From positions 1 through 45,141 of the forward strand of contig JAGHAF010000128.1 in the NCBI GenBank assembly GCA_021161675.1: a stretch of 45,141 bases of DNA, in the 5' to 3' direction. The DNA is from Planctomycetota bacterium (GTDB lineage Bacteria > Planctomycetota > Brocadiia > SM23-32). Below are positions 27,191 through 36,574 of the stretch, piece after piece (position 1 is the first letter of the stretch; each line of letters begins with the position of its first letter). The notes below the pieces were generated by a model, which was given only the letters and a program-made list of their open reading frames with translations, was not told the DNA's origin and searched no databases. The position numbers were made by a program, and so were the translations under genes.

Positions 27191-27640
27191 ATGAGAAAGT
27201 GCGAATACGAAAACTGGCTTATGCTGTATCACGACGGCGAACTCGATGCCGAGCGGCGCCGCCGGCTCGAGGCGCATCTGCCCGCTTGCGCGCGGTGCAG
27301 GGCGCAGCTTGAGCGGCTCAGAGGGCTTTCGCATCTGCTCGCGCAGGCCGAAGCCCCGGCCATGCCGGACGGTATGATGGGACGACTGCACGAGGCCGTC
27401 GCGACGTGCGGCGAGCGCGCCATCATAACGCTTTGCCGCAACGCCCTGCTCGCCACCGCCGCGCTGCTGGCGCTCACCGGCGGATTGTGGCTCTACGGCA
27501 GAACGCCCGCCGGCCCGTCCTCCGCCCCACAGGCATGGGAAGTGGCCGCCGTAACCCCCGATACGGGCACGCTGGAGACCGACGATACGGAACAGATCAC
27601 AGTCTGGATGGTGAGAGAACTGTCCCGGGAGACCAAATAA
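27191..27640 (+). CDS. anti-sigma factor with zinc-finger (ZAS/zf-HC2) domain and one TM segment
   Basis: LMLYHDGELDAERRRRLEAHLPACARCRAQLERL plus hydrophobic ALLATAALLALTGGLWLYG. Confidence 0.9.
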   Translation: MRKCEYENWLMLYHDGELDAERRRRLEAHLPACARCRAQLERLRGLSHLLAQAEAPAMPDGMMGRLHEAVATCGERAIITLCRNALLATAALLALTGGLWLYGRTPAGPSSAPQAWEVAAVTPDTGTLETDDTEQITVWMVRELSRETK

Positions 27641-28182
27641 TGACCAAAACGAAGGTCCTGATTGTGCTTTCACTGGCAGTGGCGTTTGGGGCGGGCCTTG
27701 CCCTCGGGCGCCTGACGGCCCAGATCGCGCCACACCGTTCGCGCAGGTCATGGCTGGACCGCGAACTGAATCTAACCCCGGAGCAGAGGGAACAGATGAA
27801 AGCCATATGGTCCGAAGTCATGGGGCGGCTGCGCGAATCACTGCCCACCTGGCGCGGCCAATTCGACGACGAGCAGCGCGAAGCGGTGCGGCAAATCCTG
27901 ACAGAAGAGCAAAAGGAACGCTACGAGCAGATCATCGAAGAGCAGAAACAGAAAAGGGAGGCCCGTTCCGAACAGCGCCGGCAAGCGTTTCAGGAGGCCA
28001 TCGAGCGCACGAAACAGATACTCACGCCCCAGCAACGCGACAAGTACGAGCGGCTGATGGGCAACATGCAGGAACGCCGCGGACGGTCCCGCCGCCCCCG
28101 CGGTATGGGGCGCCCCGAAGAACACGGCAAGAAAACAATGGAAGAAAACGGGTCGCCGCGGGAACTGTATGAGCAGAGATAG
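27640..28182 (+). CDS. Spy/CpxP-like (LTxxQ) periplasmic protein
   Basis: N-terminal membrane/signal segment; repeats LTPEQREQMKAIW, LTEEQKERYEQII, LTPQQRDKYERLM. TAATG overlap with the anti-sigma gene. Confidence 0.75.
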   Translation: MTKTKVLIVLSLAVAFGAGLALGRLTAQIAPHRSRRSWLDRELNLTPEQREQMKAIWSEVMGRLRESLPTWRGQFDDEQREAVRQILTEEQKERYEQIIEEQKQKREARSEQRRQAFQEAIERTKQILTPQQRDKYERLMGNMQERRGRSRRPRGMGRPEEHGKKTMEENGSPRELYEQR

Positions 28183-28241
28183 ATGACCGTATGCGCCGCC
28201 GCAGCGGCGCCGAACCTTTGCTCCTCGAGGAGGATGGAATT

Positions 28242-28784
28242 ATGGCGCGATGGAAGACGGTGGGGCTGGTCGGATTGTTTGCGGTGGCGATGTTGGCCTC
28301 AAGCGAGTTGCTGATGGCGCAGCAAGGGGCGCCCGGCGGCCGTGGGGGACGCGGAATGGGAGGAAGAGGGTTCGATCCGCAGCAATGGCGCCAGCGCATG
28401 AACGACCGGATGAAGGAAGCCCTTGGGGCGAGCGATGAGGAATGGAAGGTCATCGCCCCACTGCTGGAGAAGGTGCAAGAGCTCTCCCGCGAGATACGCA
28501 GCGGTGGCATCTGGGCCATGTTCGCCGGGCGGCGCGGTCGCCCCGTAGCACAACCCCAGGCCGAGCAGAAAGAGCAAACCCCACTGCAGAAAGCAACCAC
28601 TGAGCTGCAGGAAGCCCTCGACGACGCGAGCACCCCCGTCGCACAGCTGAAGAAGAAACTGACAGCCTACAGGAAGGCGCGGGAAAAGGCCCGCCAGAAA
28701 CTCGCCAAAGCGCAGGAAAAGCTGCGCGAAGTCCTCTCGCTGCGTCAGGAAGCCACACTGGTGCTGATGGGGACCCTTGACTGA
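28242..28784 (+). CDS. secreted Gly/Gln-rich helical protein (Spy-like)
   Basis: Signal peptide MARWKTVGLVGLFAVAMLASSELLMAQQ; charged helical C-terminal region; AGGAGG SD. Confidence 0.6.
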   Translation: MARWKTVGLVGLFAVAMLASSELLMAQQGAPGGRGGRGMGGRGFDPQQWRQRMNDRMKEALGASDEEWKVIAPLLEKVQELSREIRSGGIWAMFAGRRGRPVAQPQAEQKEQTPLQKATTELQEALDDASTPVAQLKKKLTAYRKAREKARQKLAKAQEKLREVLSLRQEATLVLMGTLD

Positions 28785-28814
28785 TTCGCTGCGTGAAGGT
28801 TCACCGAAGCATAG

Positions 28815-28834
28815 GGGCACGGCGCGCCGTGCCC
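28815..28834. repeat. 20-bp perfect palindrome (possible terminator hairpin or REP-like element)
   Basis: GGGCACGGCGCGCCGTGCCC followed by TTTGCCC, between the sigma-factor cassette and gspE. Confidence 0.7.
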
Positions 28835-28856
28835 TTTGCCCTATTAAGATCGGGAC

Positions 28857-30572
28857 ATGAAGGACATACTGGACATGATGGAGCAGGACGGCGTGCTCGA
28901 CGCGTCGGCTAAGGCTCGCGCTCGCCGCCTGCGAGAAGAAGGCGCCTCCCTCGACGAGGCGCTGGCCCGGGCGGCCGCCTCGCAAAAGGCGGCGCTGCGG
29001 TATCTGGCCGGCGCTTTCGGGCTGCCCTACGTGGAACCGGAATCGGCCGCCCCCGACGCGGAGCTTCTGCGGCAGTTCCCCGCCCGTCTGCTCCTGAAGC
29101 GCGGTCTGCTGCCTCTGCGAGAGGAAGACGGCACTGTCCTGGTCGCCACCAGCCGGGTGTTTGACACGTCGGGGCTGGACGAGTTGCGCCTTGCCACCGG
29201 ACGGGAGCTGCGCCCCGCGCTCGCCACGGAGGAGGAGATTGCACGCTGTGCGAAACGGCTCCTCGGAGTGGGCGCCGACACCGTGCAGACGCTGGTCTCG
29301 GAGGGCGGCGTGCGGCTGACGGGCGACGCTGAGGGCGCCGTGGACCTGGGCGAGGACACCGAAGACGCCACGATCATCCGCTTCGTCAATCAGGTCCTGA
29401 GCGAGGCTATCGACCTGCGCGCCACGGACGTGCATTTCGAGCCGTTCGAGGAGCAGTTACGCGTGCGCTACCGCATTGACGGCGTGCTGCAGGAGGCAGC
29501 TATCCCGCCGGCGGCGAGGCACTTCCAGGCGTCCATCGTTTCCCGGCTCAAGATACTCAGCGGCCTTGACATCGCCGAGAAACGGGCCCCGCAGGACGGT
29601 CGAATAAAACTGACGGTGACCGGGCGCGAGATAGACGTGCGCGTCTCGGTGATCCCCATGCTGCACGGAGAGGCGGTGGTGCTGCGGCTGCTGGACAGGA
29701 GCGCGGCGCTGCGCGGGCTGGACGCGCTGGGCATGTCGCCCGAAACTTGCCTGGCGCTGGAGCGCATCTGCGAAATACCGCACGGCATCGTCCTGGTAAC
29801 CGGTCCTACCGGCAGCGGCAAGACCACCACACTCTACGCGGCGCTGAGCCGGATCAACGACGTGCGGCGCAAGATCATAACCATCGAAGACCCGATCGAG
29901 TACCACCTGTATGGCATCAACCAGATACAGGTCGCCCCGAAGGCGGGCATGACCTTCTCCCTGGGGCTAAGGTCCATTCTGCGGCACGACCCGGACGTGA
30001 TCCTGGTGGGAGAGATTCGCGACCAGCAGACGGCCCAGATCGCCGTGCAGGCATCGCTGACCGGCCACCTGGTTTTCTCCACGCTGCACACCAACGACGC
30101 CCCGGGTGCAGTCACCCGCCTGGTCGACATGGGGGTGGAGCCCTACCTGGTGGCCTCCTCTCTGGAAGCCGTCTTGGCCCAGAGGCTGGTGCGCGTGATT
30201 TGCCCGGACTGCGCCGAGCCCTACGAACCGTCCGAACCGGAGGCGCTGAAGGCTACATTCCACTGCGAGGCGCCCGAGCTGCTGCATCGCGGCGCCGGAT
30301 GCCGACGCTGCCAGGGAACCGGTTACTACGGCCGAACAGGCGTGTTCGAGCTGATGGCGATCACGGAGCAGGTCCGCAGCCTGATCCTGCGGCGGGCATC
30401 CACCGGCCAGATACGCGCCGCGGCCCTCGCCGAGGGCATGTGCAGCCTGCGCCAGGACGGCTGGCGCCACGTGCTGGCGGGGAAGAGCACAGTTGAGGAG
30501 GTGCTGCGCGTAACTAAGGACGAGCAACTGCGCGCCGCCAGCGCGCCGCAGCGCACAGAAGGAGAGCCCTGA
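28857..30572 (+). CDS. gspE: type II secretion / pseudopilus assembly ATPase
   Basis: GPTGSGKTTTLYAALSRIN, VEDPIE-like IEDPIEYHL, LVGEIRDQQTAQIAVQASLTGHLVFSTLHTND, zinc motif CPDC...CRRC. Confidence 0.96.
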   Translation: MKDILDMMEQDGVLDASAKARARRLREEGASLDEALARAAASQKAALRYLAGAFGLPYVEPESAAPDAELLRQFPARLLLKRGLLPLREEDGTVLVATSRVFDTSGLDELRLATGRELRPALATEEEIARCAKRLLGVGADTVQTLVSEGGVRLTGDAEGAVDLGEDTEDATIIRFVNQVLSEAIDLRATDVHFEPFEEQLRVRYRIDGVLQEAAIPPAARHFQASIVSRLKILSGLDIAEKRAPQDGRIKLTVTGREIDVRVSVIPMLHGEAVVLRLLDRSAALRGLDALGMSPETCLALERICEIPHGIVLVTGPTGSGKTTTLYAALSRINDVRRKIITIEDPIEYHLYGINQIQVAPKAGMTFSLGLRSILRHDPDVILVGEIRDQQTAQIAVQASLTGHLVFSTLHTNDAPGAVTRLVDMGVEPYLVASSLEAVLAQRLVRVICPDCAEPYEPSEPEALKATFHCEAPELLHRGAGCRRCQGTGYYGRTGVFELMAITEQVRSLILRRASTGQIRAAALAEGMCSLRQDGWRHVLAGKSTVEEVLRVTKDEQLRAASAPQRTEGEP

Positions 30573-31831
30573 TGCCGAAGTTCGAGTACACGGCTGTGGA
30601 CGAGGCCGGCGCCCAGGTGAGCGGCGCGCTGATCGCCGGCTCGCGCTCCGCGGCGCTGGAACAGATGGGCAACGACGGCCTCTACCCGGTGCGCATCCAG
30701 CAGGCCCGGCAGGCGGACGGCCGTCCCGCGGCCCTTCGACAAGCTCAGGGCGGTGAGCAAAGGCGAACCGCCGCGGAATCGGGCGTGCCCGGCCGTGTCC
30801 CGAAGAAACGTGTGGACGCCTTTACCAGAGAGCTTGCCAATTTGCTGGAGGCCGGGGTCCCGCTCGGCCGCGCCCTGCAGATTCTGAACGAACAGGCGTC
30901 GAGCGCGGCGGCCGGCCGATGCTGGCGGGAAATCCGTGAAGACGTGGTCGGCGGCACGTCGCTGGCGGACGCCCTGAGCCGCTGGCCGCGGGCCTTCCCG
31001 CCGGTCTACGTCGCCATGGTGAGGGCCGGAGAAAGGGGCGGATTCCTCGGCAAGGTGCTCCAGCAGATTGCGGATTTCCGAGAGCGTGAACGCGACCTGC
31101 TGGGAAAAGCGACCTCGGCGCTGGTGTACCCCGCCGTGCTGAGCGTGCTTGCAGTGGCTGTGATGACATTCCTGCTGACCTTCTTCATTCCACGTTTCGC
31201 GGCGGTGTTCGCCGAATTCGGCGGGAAGCTGCCGTGGCTGACCCGCGCCATTGTGGGGACGAGCACTTTTCTCGTCAGGCACGGTCTTATGGCGCTGCTG
31301 GGGCTCGCCGCGCTCGTAGTGGCGGGGCGCCGGCTGCTCTCGAGCGAAGGTGGCAAACGCTTCCTGGAACGGGCTACTCTGGGACTGCCGGCCATCGGCG
31401 GGGTCGTCGCGCAGTTCGCGCTGGTGCGCTTCTGCAGCATGTTGGGCACACTGCTGGCGGGGGGCGTGCCGTTGATCGTCGCGCTTGGCGCGGCAGGAAA
31501 GGCGATCGGGAACCAGACGCTCACCGACGCCGTGGAACAGGCCGTCAGTGAGGTGCAAGAAGGCTCCCCCTTGGCCCGGAGCCTGGGCGAATGCCCGCAG
31601 ATGTTCCCGCCGTCGGTGGTGGAGATGGTCTCGGTCGGGGAACAGACGGGCCGGCTGGACAAGGAGCTGATCCGCCTGGCGGACACTTATGAGAAGGACC
31701 TCGACCGGAGGCTGCGCATGCTGGTGGCGCTGGCGGAACCGGCGCTGCTGTTCGTGATGGCCGCGCTGATAGGAACCGTGGTCATCGGGATGCTGCTGCC
31801 CGTGTTCACGTTGCAGGAGTTGATCCGCTGA
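30572..31831 (+). CDS. gspF: type II secretion inner-membrane protein
   Basis: FTRELANLLEAGVPLGRALQIL; PPVYVAMVRAGERGG; PPSVVEMVSVGEQTGRLD; TM segments. Confidence 0.95.
   Translation: MPKFEYTAVDEAGAQVSGALIAGSRSAALEQMGNDGLYPVRIQQARQADGRPAALRQAQGGEQRRTAAESGVPGRVPKKRVDAFTRELANLLEAGVPLGRALQILNEQASSAAAGRCWREIREDVVGGTSLADALSRWPRAFPPVYVAMVRAGERGGFLGKVLQQIADFRERERDLLGKATSALVYPAVLSVLAVAVMTFLLTFFIPRFAAVFAEFGGKLPWLTRAIVGTSTFLVRHGLMALLGLAALVVAGRRLLSSEGGKRFLERATLGLPAIGGVVAQFALVRFCSMLGTLLAGGVPLIVALGAAGKAIGNQTLTDAVEQAVSEVQEGSPLARSLGECPQMFPPSVVEMVSVGEQTGRLDKELIRLADTYEKDLDRRLRMLVALAEPALLFVMAALIGTVVIGMLLPVFTLQELIR
30726..30774. repeat. REP-like palindrome translated within gspF
   Basis: CCGCGGCCCTTCGACAAGCTCAGGGCGGTGAGC: GCCCT...AGGGC hairpin, read in frame as AALRQAQGGEQ. 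Confidence 0.65.
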
Positions 31832-31863
31832 GCGAACCCTACAAGAAGGAGGCGAAGGAGACT

Positions 31864-32304
31864 ATGGACGGCGCGACGGTGAAGAGAAAACCGGACAGAA
31901 CAAGCGCGTTTACCCTGATCGAGCTGCTTCTGGTGCTGGTGATCCTGACCGTGCTGGCGGGGGTTGTCGTGCCCAAGTTCGTCAAGCGCTCAGAGCAAGC
32001 GCGCGTGACGGCCGCCCGCACCGATATCGCCATGCTCGAACTGTGCCTCGACGCGTACGAGATCGACACGGGCCGTTTCCCCAGCACCCAGCAGGGACTG
32101 GAGGCCCTGGTGAAGGACCCCGGCGACGTGCAAAACTGGCGCGGCTCATACATCAAACGCGGGCTGCCCAAGGACCCATGGGGCAAACCCTACGTCTACA
32201 AGTACCCGGGCGAACACAATGATGACGGATACGATCTTTACTCGCTCGGACCCGACGGCCAGAGCGGAGGCGGCGATGACATCGTCAACTGGGAGACGCA
32301 GTAA
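31864..32304 (+). CDS. gspG: major pseudopilin
   Basis: AFTLIELLLVLVILTVLAGVVVPKF; C-terminal DDGYDLYSLGPDGQSGGGDD Ca-binding-type tail. Confidence 0.95.
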   Translation: MDGATVKRKPDRTSAFTLIELLLVLVILTVLAGVVVPKFVKRSEQARVTAARTDIAMLELCLDAYEIDTGRFPSTQQGLEALVKDPGDVQNWRGSYIKRGLPKDPWGKPYVYKYPGEHNDDGYDLYSLGPDGQSGGGDDIVNWETQ

Positions 32305-32779
32305 CGACGGCTTTACGCTCCTGGAGCTTGTGCTGGTGATGCTCATCATCTGCACGCTCCTGGGCATGGCGGCGCCGTCGCTGCGCGGCTTCTTCGTCTC
32401 CCGCAAAACCGAGGACACGGCCTCGCGAATCGTCTCACTGACCCGGTTGGCGCGTTCGATGGCCGTAAGCGAAGGGAGAGTCTATCGCCTTGTTTTCGAC
32501 AACGAAGCTCGCTCGTTCTACCTGGTCGCAGAGGGCGCCGGCGGCTTCCAGCGCCCGCACACAGGCATGTATAAACCCTTCCGGACGCCGGACGAAGTGC
32601 GTCTCGCGCTTCAGGCGCCGGGCGCCCCGCCGGGGCGCAATTACCTGGAGTTCCTCCCAGACGGCCGGGTCGAAGTGGCGAGCGTCCGCATCGAGGACAT
32701 GAAGGGCGGCGCCGTCCTGGTCCGATGTGACGCACCCACGGAGCAGTTCCGGATCACCCCCGCGGAGGACAGCAGTTGA
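32276..32779 (+). CDS. gspH: minor pseudopilin (GspH-like)
   Basis: DGFTLLELVLVMLIICTLLGMAAPSL; start ATG 32276 overlaps the gspG end. Confidence 0.85.
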   Translation: MTSSTGRRSNDGFTLLELVLVMLIICTLLGMAAPSLRGFFVSRKTEDTASRIVSLTRLARSMAVSEGRVYRLVFDNEARSFYLVAEGAGGFQRPHTGMYKPFRTPDEVRLALQAPGAPPGRNYLEFLPDGRVEVASVRIEDMKGGAVLVRCDAPTEQFRITPAEDSS

Positions 32780-33150
32780 GGCGCCACAACCGAGAAGGAT
32801 TCACCCTGGCCGAGGTGCTGGTCAGCCTCGCGCTGGTGGGCATAATCCTGCCGACGGCGATGGCCGGCGTCTCCCTGGCCATGAAGATGGAGGAAACCGC
32901 GCGCTATCGCACGGAAGCCGCCTCTCTCGCCAGCGGCAAGCTGGCCGAACTGATAGACACCGGCGAGTGGCAGAGCGCCGAAACCAAGGGAGACTTCGGC
33001 GAAGATTGGCCGGACTATTCGTGGCAGATACAGGTCGAGGATTGGGAAGAAACCGGCGTCAGCGAGGTAACCCTCACCGTGAGTCGCCCGTTACGGGGCA
33101 AAACACTTGCGGTATCGTTATCCACTCTAGCGCGCGCGGAAGGCCAATAA
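32776..33150 (+). CDS. gspI: minor pseudopilin (GspI-like)
   Basis: EGFTLAEVLVSLALVGIILPTAMAGV; TTG start overlapping the gspH stop. Confidence 0.82.
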   Translation: MRRHNREGFTLAEVLVSLALVGIILPTAMAGVSLAMKMEETARYRTEAASLASGKLAELIDTGEWQSAETKGDFGEDWPDYSWQIQVEDWEETGVSEVTLTVSRPLRGKTLAVSLSTLARAEGQ

Positions 33151-33151
33151 T

Positions 33152-33829
33152 ATGAAGCGCCGGCTCGACAGAAAGGGTTTCACGCTACTGGAGATGCTGG
33201 TGGCCATGACGCTGATGGCAATCCTGGCGGGCTCTCTTTACGCGAGCCTGAACACGGCCTTCCAGGGCCGCCGGGCCGCCGAGCGCGCCCTGGAACCGGC
33301 GCGCAGAGCGGCGGCGGCCCTGGACATGCTGGGACAGAACCTGGAAGCGGCGCTTCCACCGACCGGCCTGCTGGCGGGCGAGTTCCTGGGAGAAGACGCC
33401 GATGGCGAGAATGGAGAACCAGCCGACCGCCTCACTTTCCACGCCCTCGCGCAAGACCAGTCCGGCGCCCGGCCGCCTTATCCGATAAACATGTTGGAGA
33501 TTTTTCTGAGCACAGATGACGAAACCGGAGAAACCGCGCTGGTGCGACATACCACGGTGAACCTGCTCTCCCCCGAGGTGTCCGAACCGGTGGACGAGGT
33601 GCTGTGCCAGGGGGTGCGGGCGTTCGACGCGTCCTACTTCGACGGCAGCGCGTGGACGGACTCCTGGGACTCGACGATGACCGGCAACTCGCTCCCGATG
33701 GCCGTGGCGGTGTCTCTCACGCTGGAAGGCGAGGACGGCGAGAAGAGCTACGAGCTGTCCCGCACGTTCAATATCCCCTGCGCCGGGACGGATGCCGGCG
33801 GGGGCCCGCGAGCCGGAGGGCCGGGCTGA
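33152..33829 (+). CDS. gspJ: minor pseudopilin (GspJ-like)
   Basis: KGFTLLEMLVAMTLMAILAGSLYASLNTAFQGRRAAERAL. Confidence 0.85.
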   Translation: MKRRLDRKGFTLLEMLVAMTLMAILAGSLYASLNTAFQGRRAAERALEPARRAAAALDMLGQNLEAALPPTGLLAGEFLGEDADGENGEPADRLTFHALAQDQSGARPPYPINMLEIFLSTDDETGETALVRHTTVNLLSPEVSEPVDEVLCQGVRAFDASYFDGSAWTDSWDSTMTGNSLPMAVAVSLTLEGEDGEKSYELSRTFNIPCAGTDAGGGPRAGGPG

Positions 33830-35160
33830 TGAGAATACATGCGCAAGAACGTCACCGCCCGGACCGCGGCACCGTCCTCATAGTGACGATGTGGGTGGTG
33901 CTCGTGCTGGCCGGGCTTGTGCTCGTGTTCGCACATGGCGCGCGAGTGGAGGCCATCGCGGCCGCCAACCGGGCATCGGGGCTCCAGGCCGACGCCGTGG
34001 CAAGAGGCGCCCTGCGCTACGCGCTGGCAGCGATCGAGGACTCAAACGGCGACGTGGGCGCCCTGGAGGAGACGGATTTCGACGGCCGCCGGGTCGGCGA
34101 CGGTTTCTTCTGGGCATTGCGCGTGAACCTCCAGGACGAGAGCGAACATTACTACGGACTTACCGATGAGGCCTCGAAGATCAACCTGAACTCGGCGTCC
34201 TCGGACATGCTGCTGAAACTGCCGGGGATGACGGCCGAACTGGCCGATTCGATCGTGGACTGGCGGGACAGCAACGCCGAGGTGTCCCCCAACGGCGCCG
34301 AGAGCGAGTACTACCTGCTGCTCGACAAGCCCTACCACTGCAAAGACGCGCCGCTGGAGACCGTCGAGGAGGTCCTCCTGGTGCGCGGCGCATCCGACGA
34401 GCTGCTCTACGGGGAGGATACGAACCGGAACGGATTTCTCGATGCCTGCGAGAACGACGCCGACCAAAGCGCGCCGGCGGATAACCGCAACGGCAGCCTG
34501 GAACGCGGCTTCCTGGACTATGCCACCGTCTACAGCTCGGAGCCTAATCTCTCATCGGACGGACAGAATCGCGTAAACGTCAATGACATGAATACTCAGG
34601 ACCTCTCCGAACTGCTCCAGGAGGTAATCGAGGGTGATCGCGCCTTTGCGATCTTGAACAACACCAGGAACGGCCGTCCGTTCGCCAACCTGCTGGACTA
34701 CTACTTCCGCAGCGGCCTCACGTCGGAAGAGTTCTCCGCCCTCGCGGACCGGCTCACGACCTCCCGGCAAGACAGGCTGGTCGGCCTGGTGAACGTGAAC
34801 ACGGCCCCTCGGGAGGTTCTGCTCTGTCTGCCCGAACTGGAGGAAAGCGACGTGGACGCCCTGCTGGCCATGCGCCAGGACTCCGAGGCGGACCTGGGCA
34901 GCGTCGCATGGATAGCTGAGGCTCTGCCGCGCGAGAAGGCCGTCGCCGTCGGCGCCTACGTAACGACTCACTCTTACCAGTTCTCGGCGGATATCGTCGC
35001 CGTCAGCGGCGACGGACGGGCTTATCGCCGCTACCGGGCGATCATTGACGCCTCGACCCGCCCGCCGCGCGTCCTCAGATGGCAGGACCTGACACAACAC
35101 GGCTGGCCCCTCGATCGGGAGACCCTGGCCGAACTTCGCCACACCATAGAAGCAGGATGA
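33829..35160 (+). CDS. gspK: type II secretion protein GspK-like
   Basis: RGTVLIVTMWVVLVLAGLVLVFAHGARVEA; TDEASKINLNSAS; LVNVNTAPREVLLCLPEL; EF-hand-like DTNRNGFLDACEND. Confidence 0.9.
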   Translation: MRIHAQERHRPDRGTVLIVTMWVVLVLAGLVLVFAHGARVEAIAAANRASGLQADAVARGALRYALAAIEDSNGDVGALEETDFDGRRVGDGFFWALRVNLQDESEHYYGLTDEASKINLNSASSDMLLKLPGMTAELADSIVDWRDSNAEVSPNGAESEYYLLLDKPYHCKDAPLETVEEVLLVRGASDELLYGEDTNRNGFLDACENDADQSAPADNRNGSLERGFLDYATVYSSEPNLSSDGQNRVNVNDMNTQDLSELLQEVIEGDRAFAILNNTRNGRPFANLLDYYFRSGLTSEEFSALADRLTTSRQDRLVGLVNVNTAPREVLLCLPELEESDVDALLAMRQDSEADLGSVAWIAEALPREKAVAVGAYVTTHSYQFSADIVAVSGDGRAYRRYRAIIDASTRPPRVLRWQDLTQHGWPLDRETLAELRHTIEAG

Positions 35161-36572
35161 ACTCGATGAACAGAGGTTCACTGATGTTTGGCAGGAACCG
35201 ATTCCTTGGCCTGGCCCTGGAGGAACGCCGCATCCTCGCCGCAGTGGTGCAGCGGACGCACGGGGAGGAGTGTGCGCTCCTGCGCGCAGCGACGTTCGTA
35301 TTCCCCGAGGGCGCTTCCTGGCATACCGCGCCGGCCGAACTGGGCCTTCAGCTCGGCGCCTGGCTGAGAGAGCAGGAAATGACGGGACGAGCGCTCATCG
35401 GGCTGCCCGCACGCTGGCTCCTCAGCGCGAAGCGACAGGTCCCTCCGGTGGACGAGGAGGCGCGGGTCGGGCTTCTTAGGCTCGCGGCGGAGGAGGCATT
35501 CTCACTCCCGGCGGAGCGCATGGTCTGCGATTTCTGCGCGGACCTCAATGAAGGGGGCGATGGAGGAACGGCCCTGATCGTCGGAACAACGCGCGAGCGG
35601 CTCCGAGCGGTCCAGGAGGCAATGGCCTCAGCCGGGGTGAAGGTGAGCGCCGTCACCTCGACGGGCGCCGTTCTGGCGCTTGCATCTTCAGCAGAAGCGG
35701 ACGCGGCGACGGCGCTGCTCTGCCCCGACGGAGTGGAGGTCGCCCTGGTCAGCGATGGGACGCTCCATGCCCTGGGCTCGGCGCCCCTGGCCGCCGGCGA
35801 GGCCGTGGACAAGGTGGTTGAGCTGGCCCTGCGCTCCGTGCTGGCGTCTGCCGGGCGCAGCGTGGAGCGCATCGATATATGTGACAGCCTGGGACTGGGG
35901 CGGCGCGCCATCGCGCAGATTGCCGAAGCGGCAGGGCTTCAGGCGCCCCACCCCCCTTCCATACCCGTCGCAGGACTGAACGAAGCGGACATAGCGGCCG
36001 GAGTGGCCGCCCCGCCGGCGGCTCTGGCCCTGACGGCGGCCTGCGCCGGGACGCTGCCGTTCGACCTGACAAGACCCCGCCTGGCCCGACGCCCTCCCCG
36101 CAACTGGCGCCACCAGGTCGTGAGGGTCGCCATCATACTTCTTGTGGCCTCGGCAGTGGCTGCGGCGCTGCTCTCCTACAGGGCGGCCCGGAAGGCGGAC
36201 ATCGCCTCCCTCCAGGCAAGACTCGACGAGATGGCGCCGTCTATCGCGGAGGCTAAAGGCATCGTCCAGACCGTCGAGATGGCGCGGAAATGGTATGAGA
36301 GGCGCCCGCCCATCCTGGACTGCCTGGTGAACATAACAGAAGCGTTCCCGCAGGAAGGACGCATCTGGGTGACGAGCCTGGACATCCAGGAAGGCGCCCG
36401 CGGCGTGATAGTCGGCAAAGCCACCGATGAGGAGTCTATTCTGGACGTGCTGGACAAACTCAAGGAAGCGGAACCGTTCACAGAGGAAAAACTGCTTTAC
36501 ATCCGTCAGACGCGCGCAGGAGCGGCCGAGAAGGCATTCGCCATAGCGTTCACCTACGCAGAGCGGAGCTGA
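35157..36572 (+). CDS. gspL: GspL-like protein (PilM-type actin-like domain fused to PilN-type region)
   Basis: LIGLPARWLLSAKRQVPP..., TM segment VVRVAIILLVASAVAAALL, PilN-like C-terminus with FPQEGRIWVTSLDIQ. Confidence 0.78.
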   Translation: MNSMNRGSLMFGRNRFLGLALEERRILAAVVQRTHGEECALLRAATFVFPEGASWHTAPAELGLQLGAWLREQEMTGRALIGLPARWLLSAKRQVPPVDEEARVGLLRLAAEEAFSLPAERMVCDFCADLNEGGDGGTALIVGTTRERLRAVQEAMASAGVKVSAVTSTGAVLALASSAEADAATALLCPDGVEVALVSDGTLHALGSAPLAAGEAVDKVVELALRSVLASAGRSVERIDICDSLGLGRRAIAQIAEAAGLQAPHPPSIPVAGLNEADIAAGVAAPPAALALTAACAGTLPFDLTRPRLARRPPRNWRHQVVRVAIILLVASAVAAALLSYRAARKADIASLQARLDEMAPSIAEAKGIVQTVEMARKWYERRPPILDCLVNITEAFPQEGRIWVTSLDIQEGARGVIVGKATDEESILDVLDKLKEAEPFTEEKLLYIRQTRAGAAEKAFAIAFTYAERS

Positions 36573-36574
36573 CT

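Noticed and set aside
30326-31558. 410-aa minus-strand ORF containing ALSLSKG
   Set aside because: Antisense to gspF; the peptide is useful only as a hint of the REP-like palindrome.
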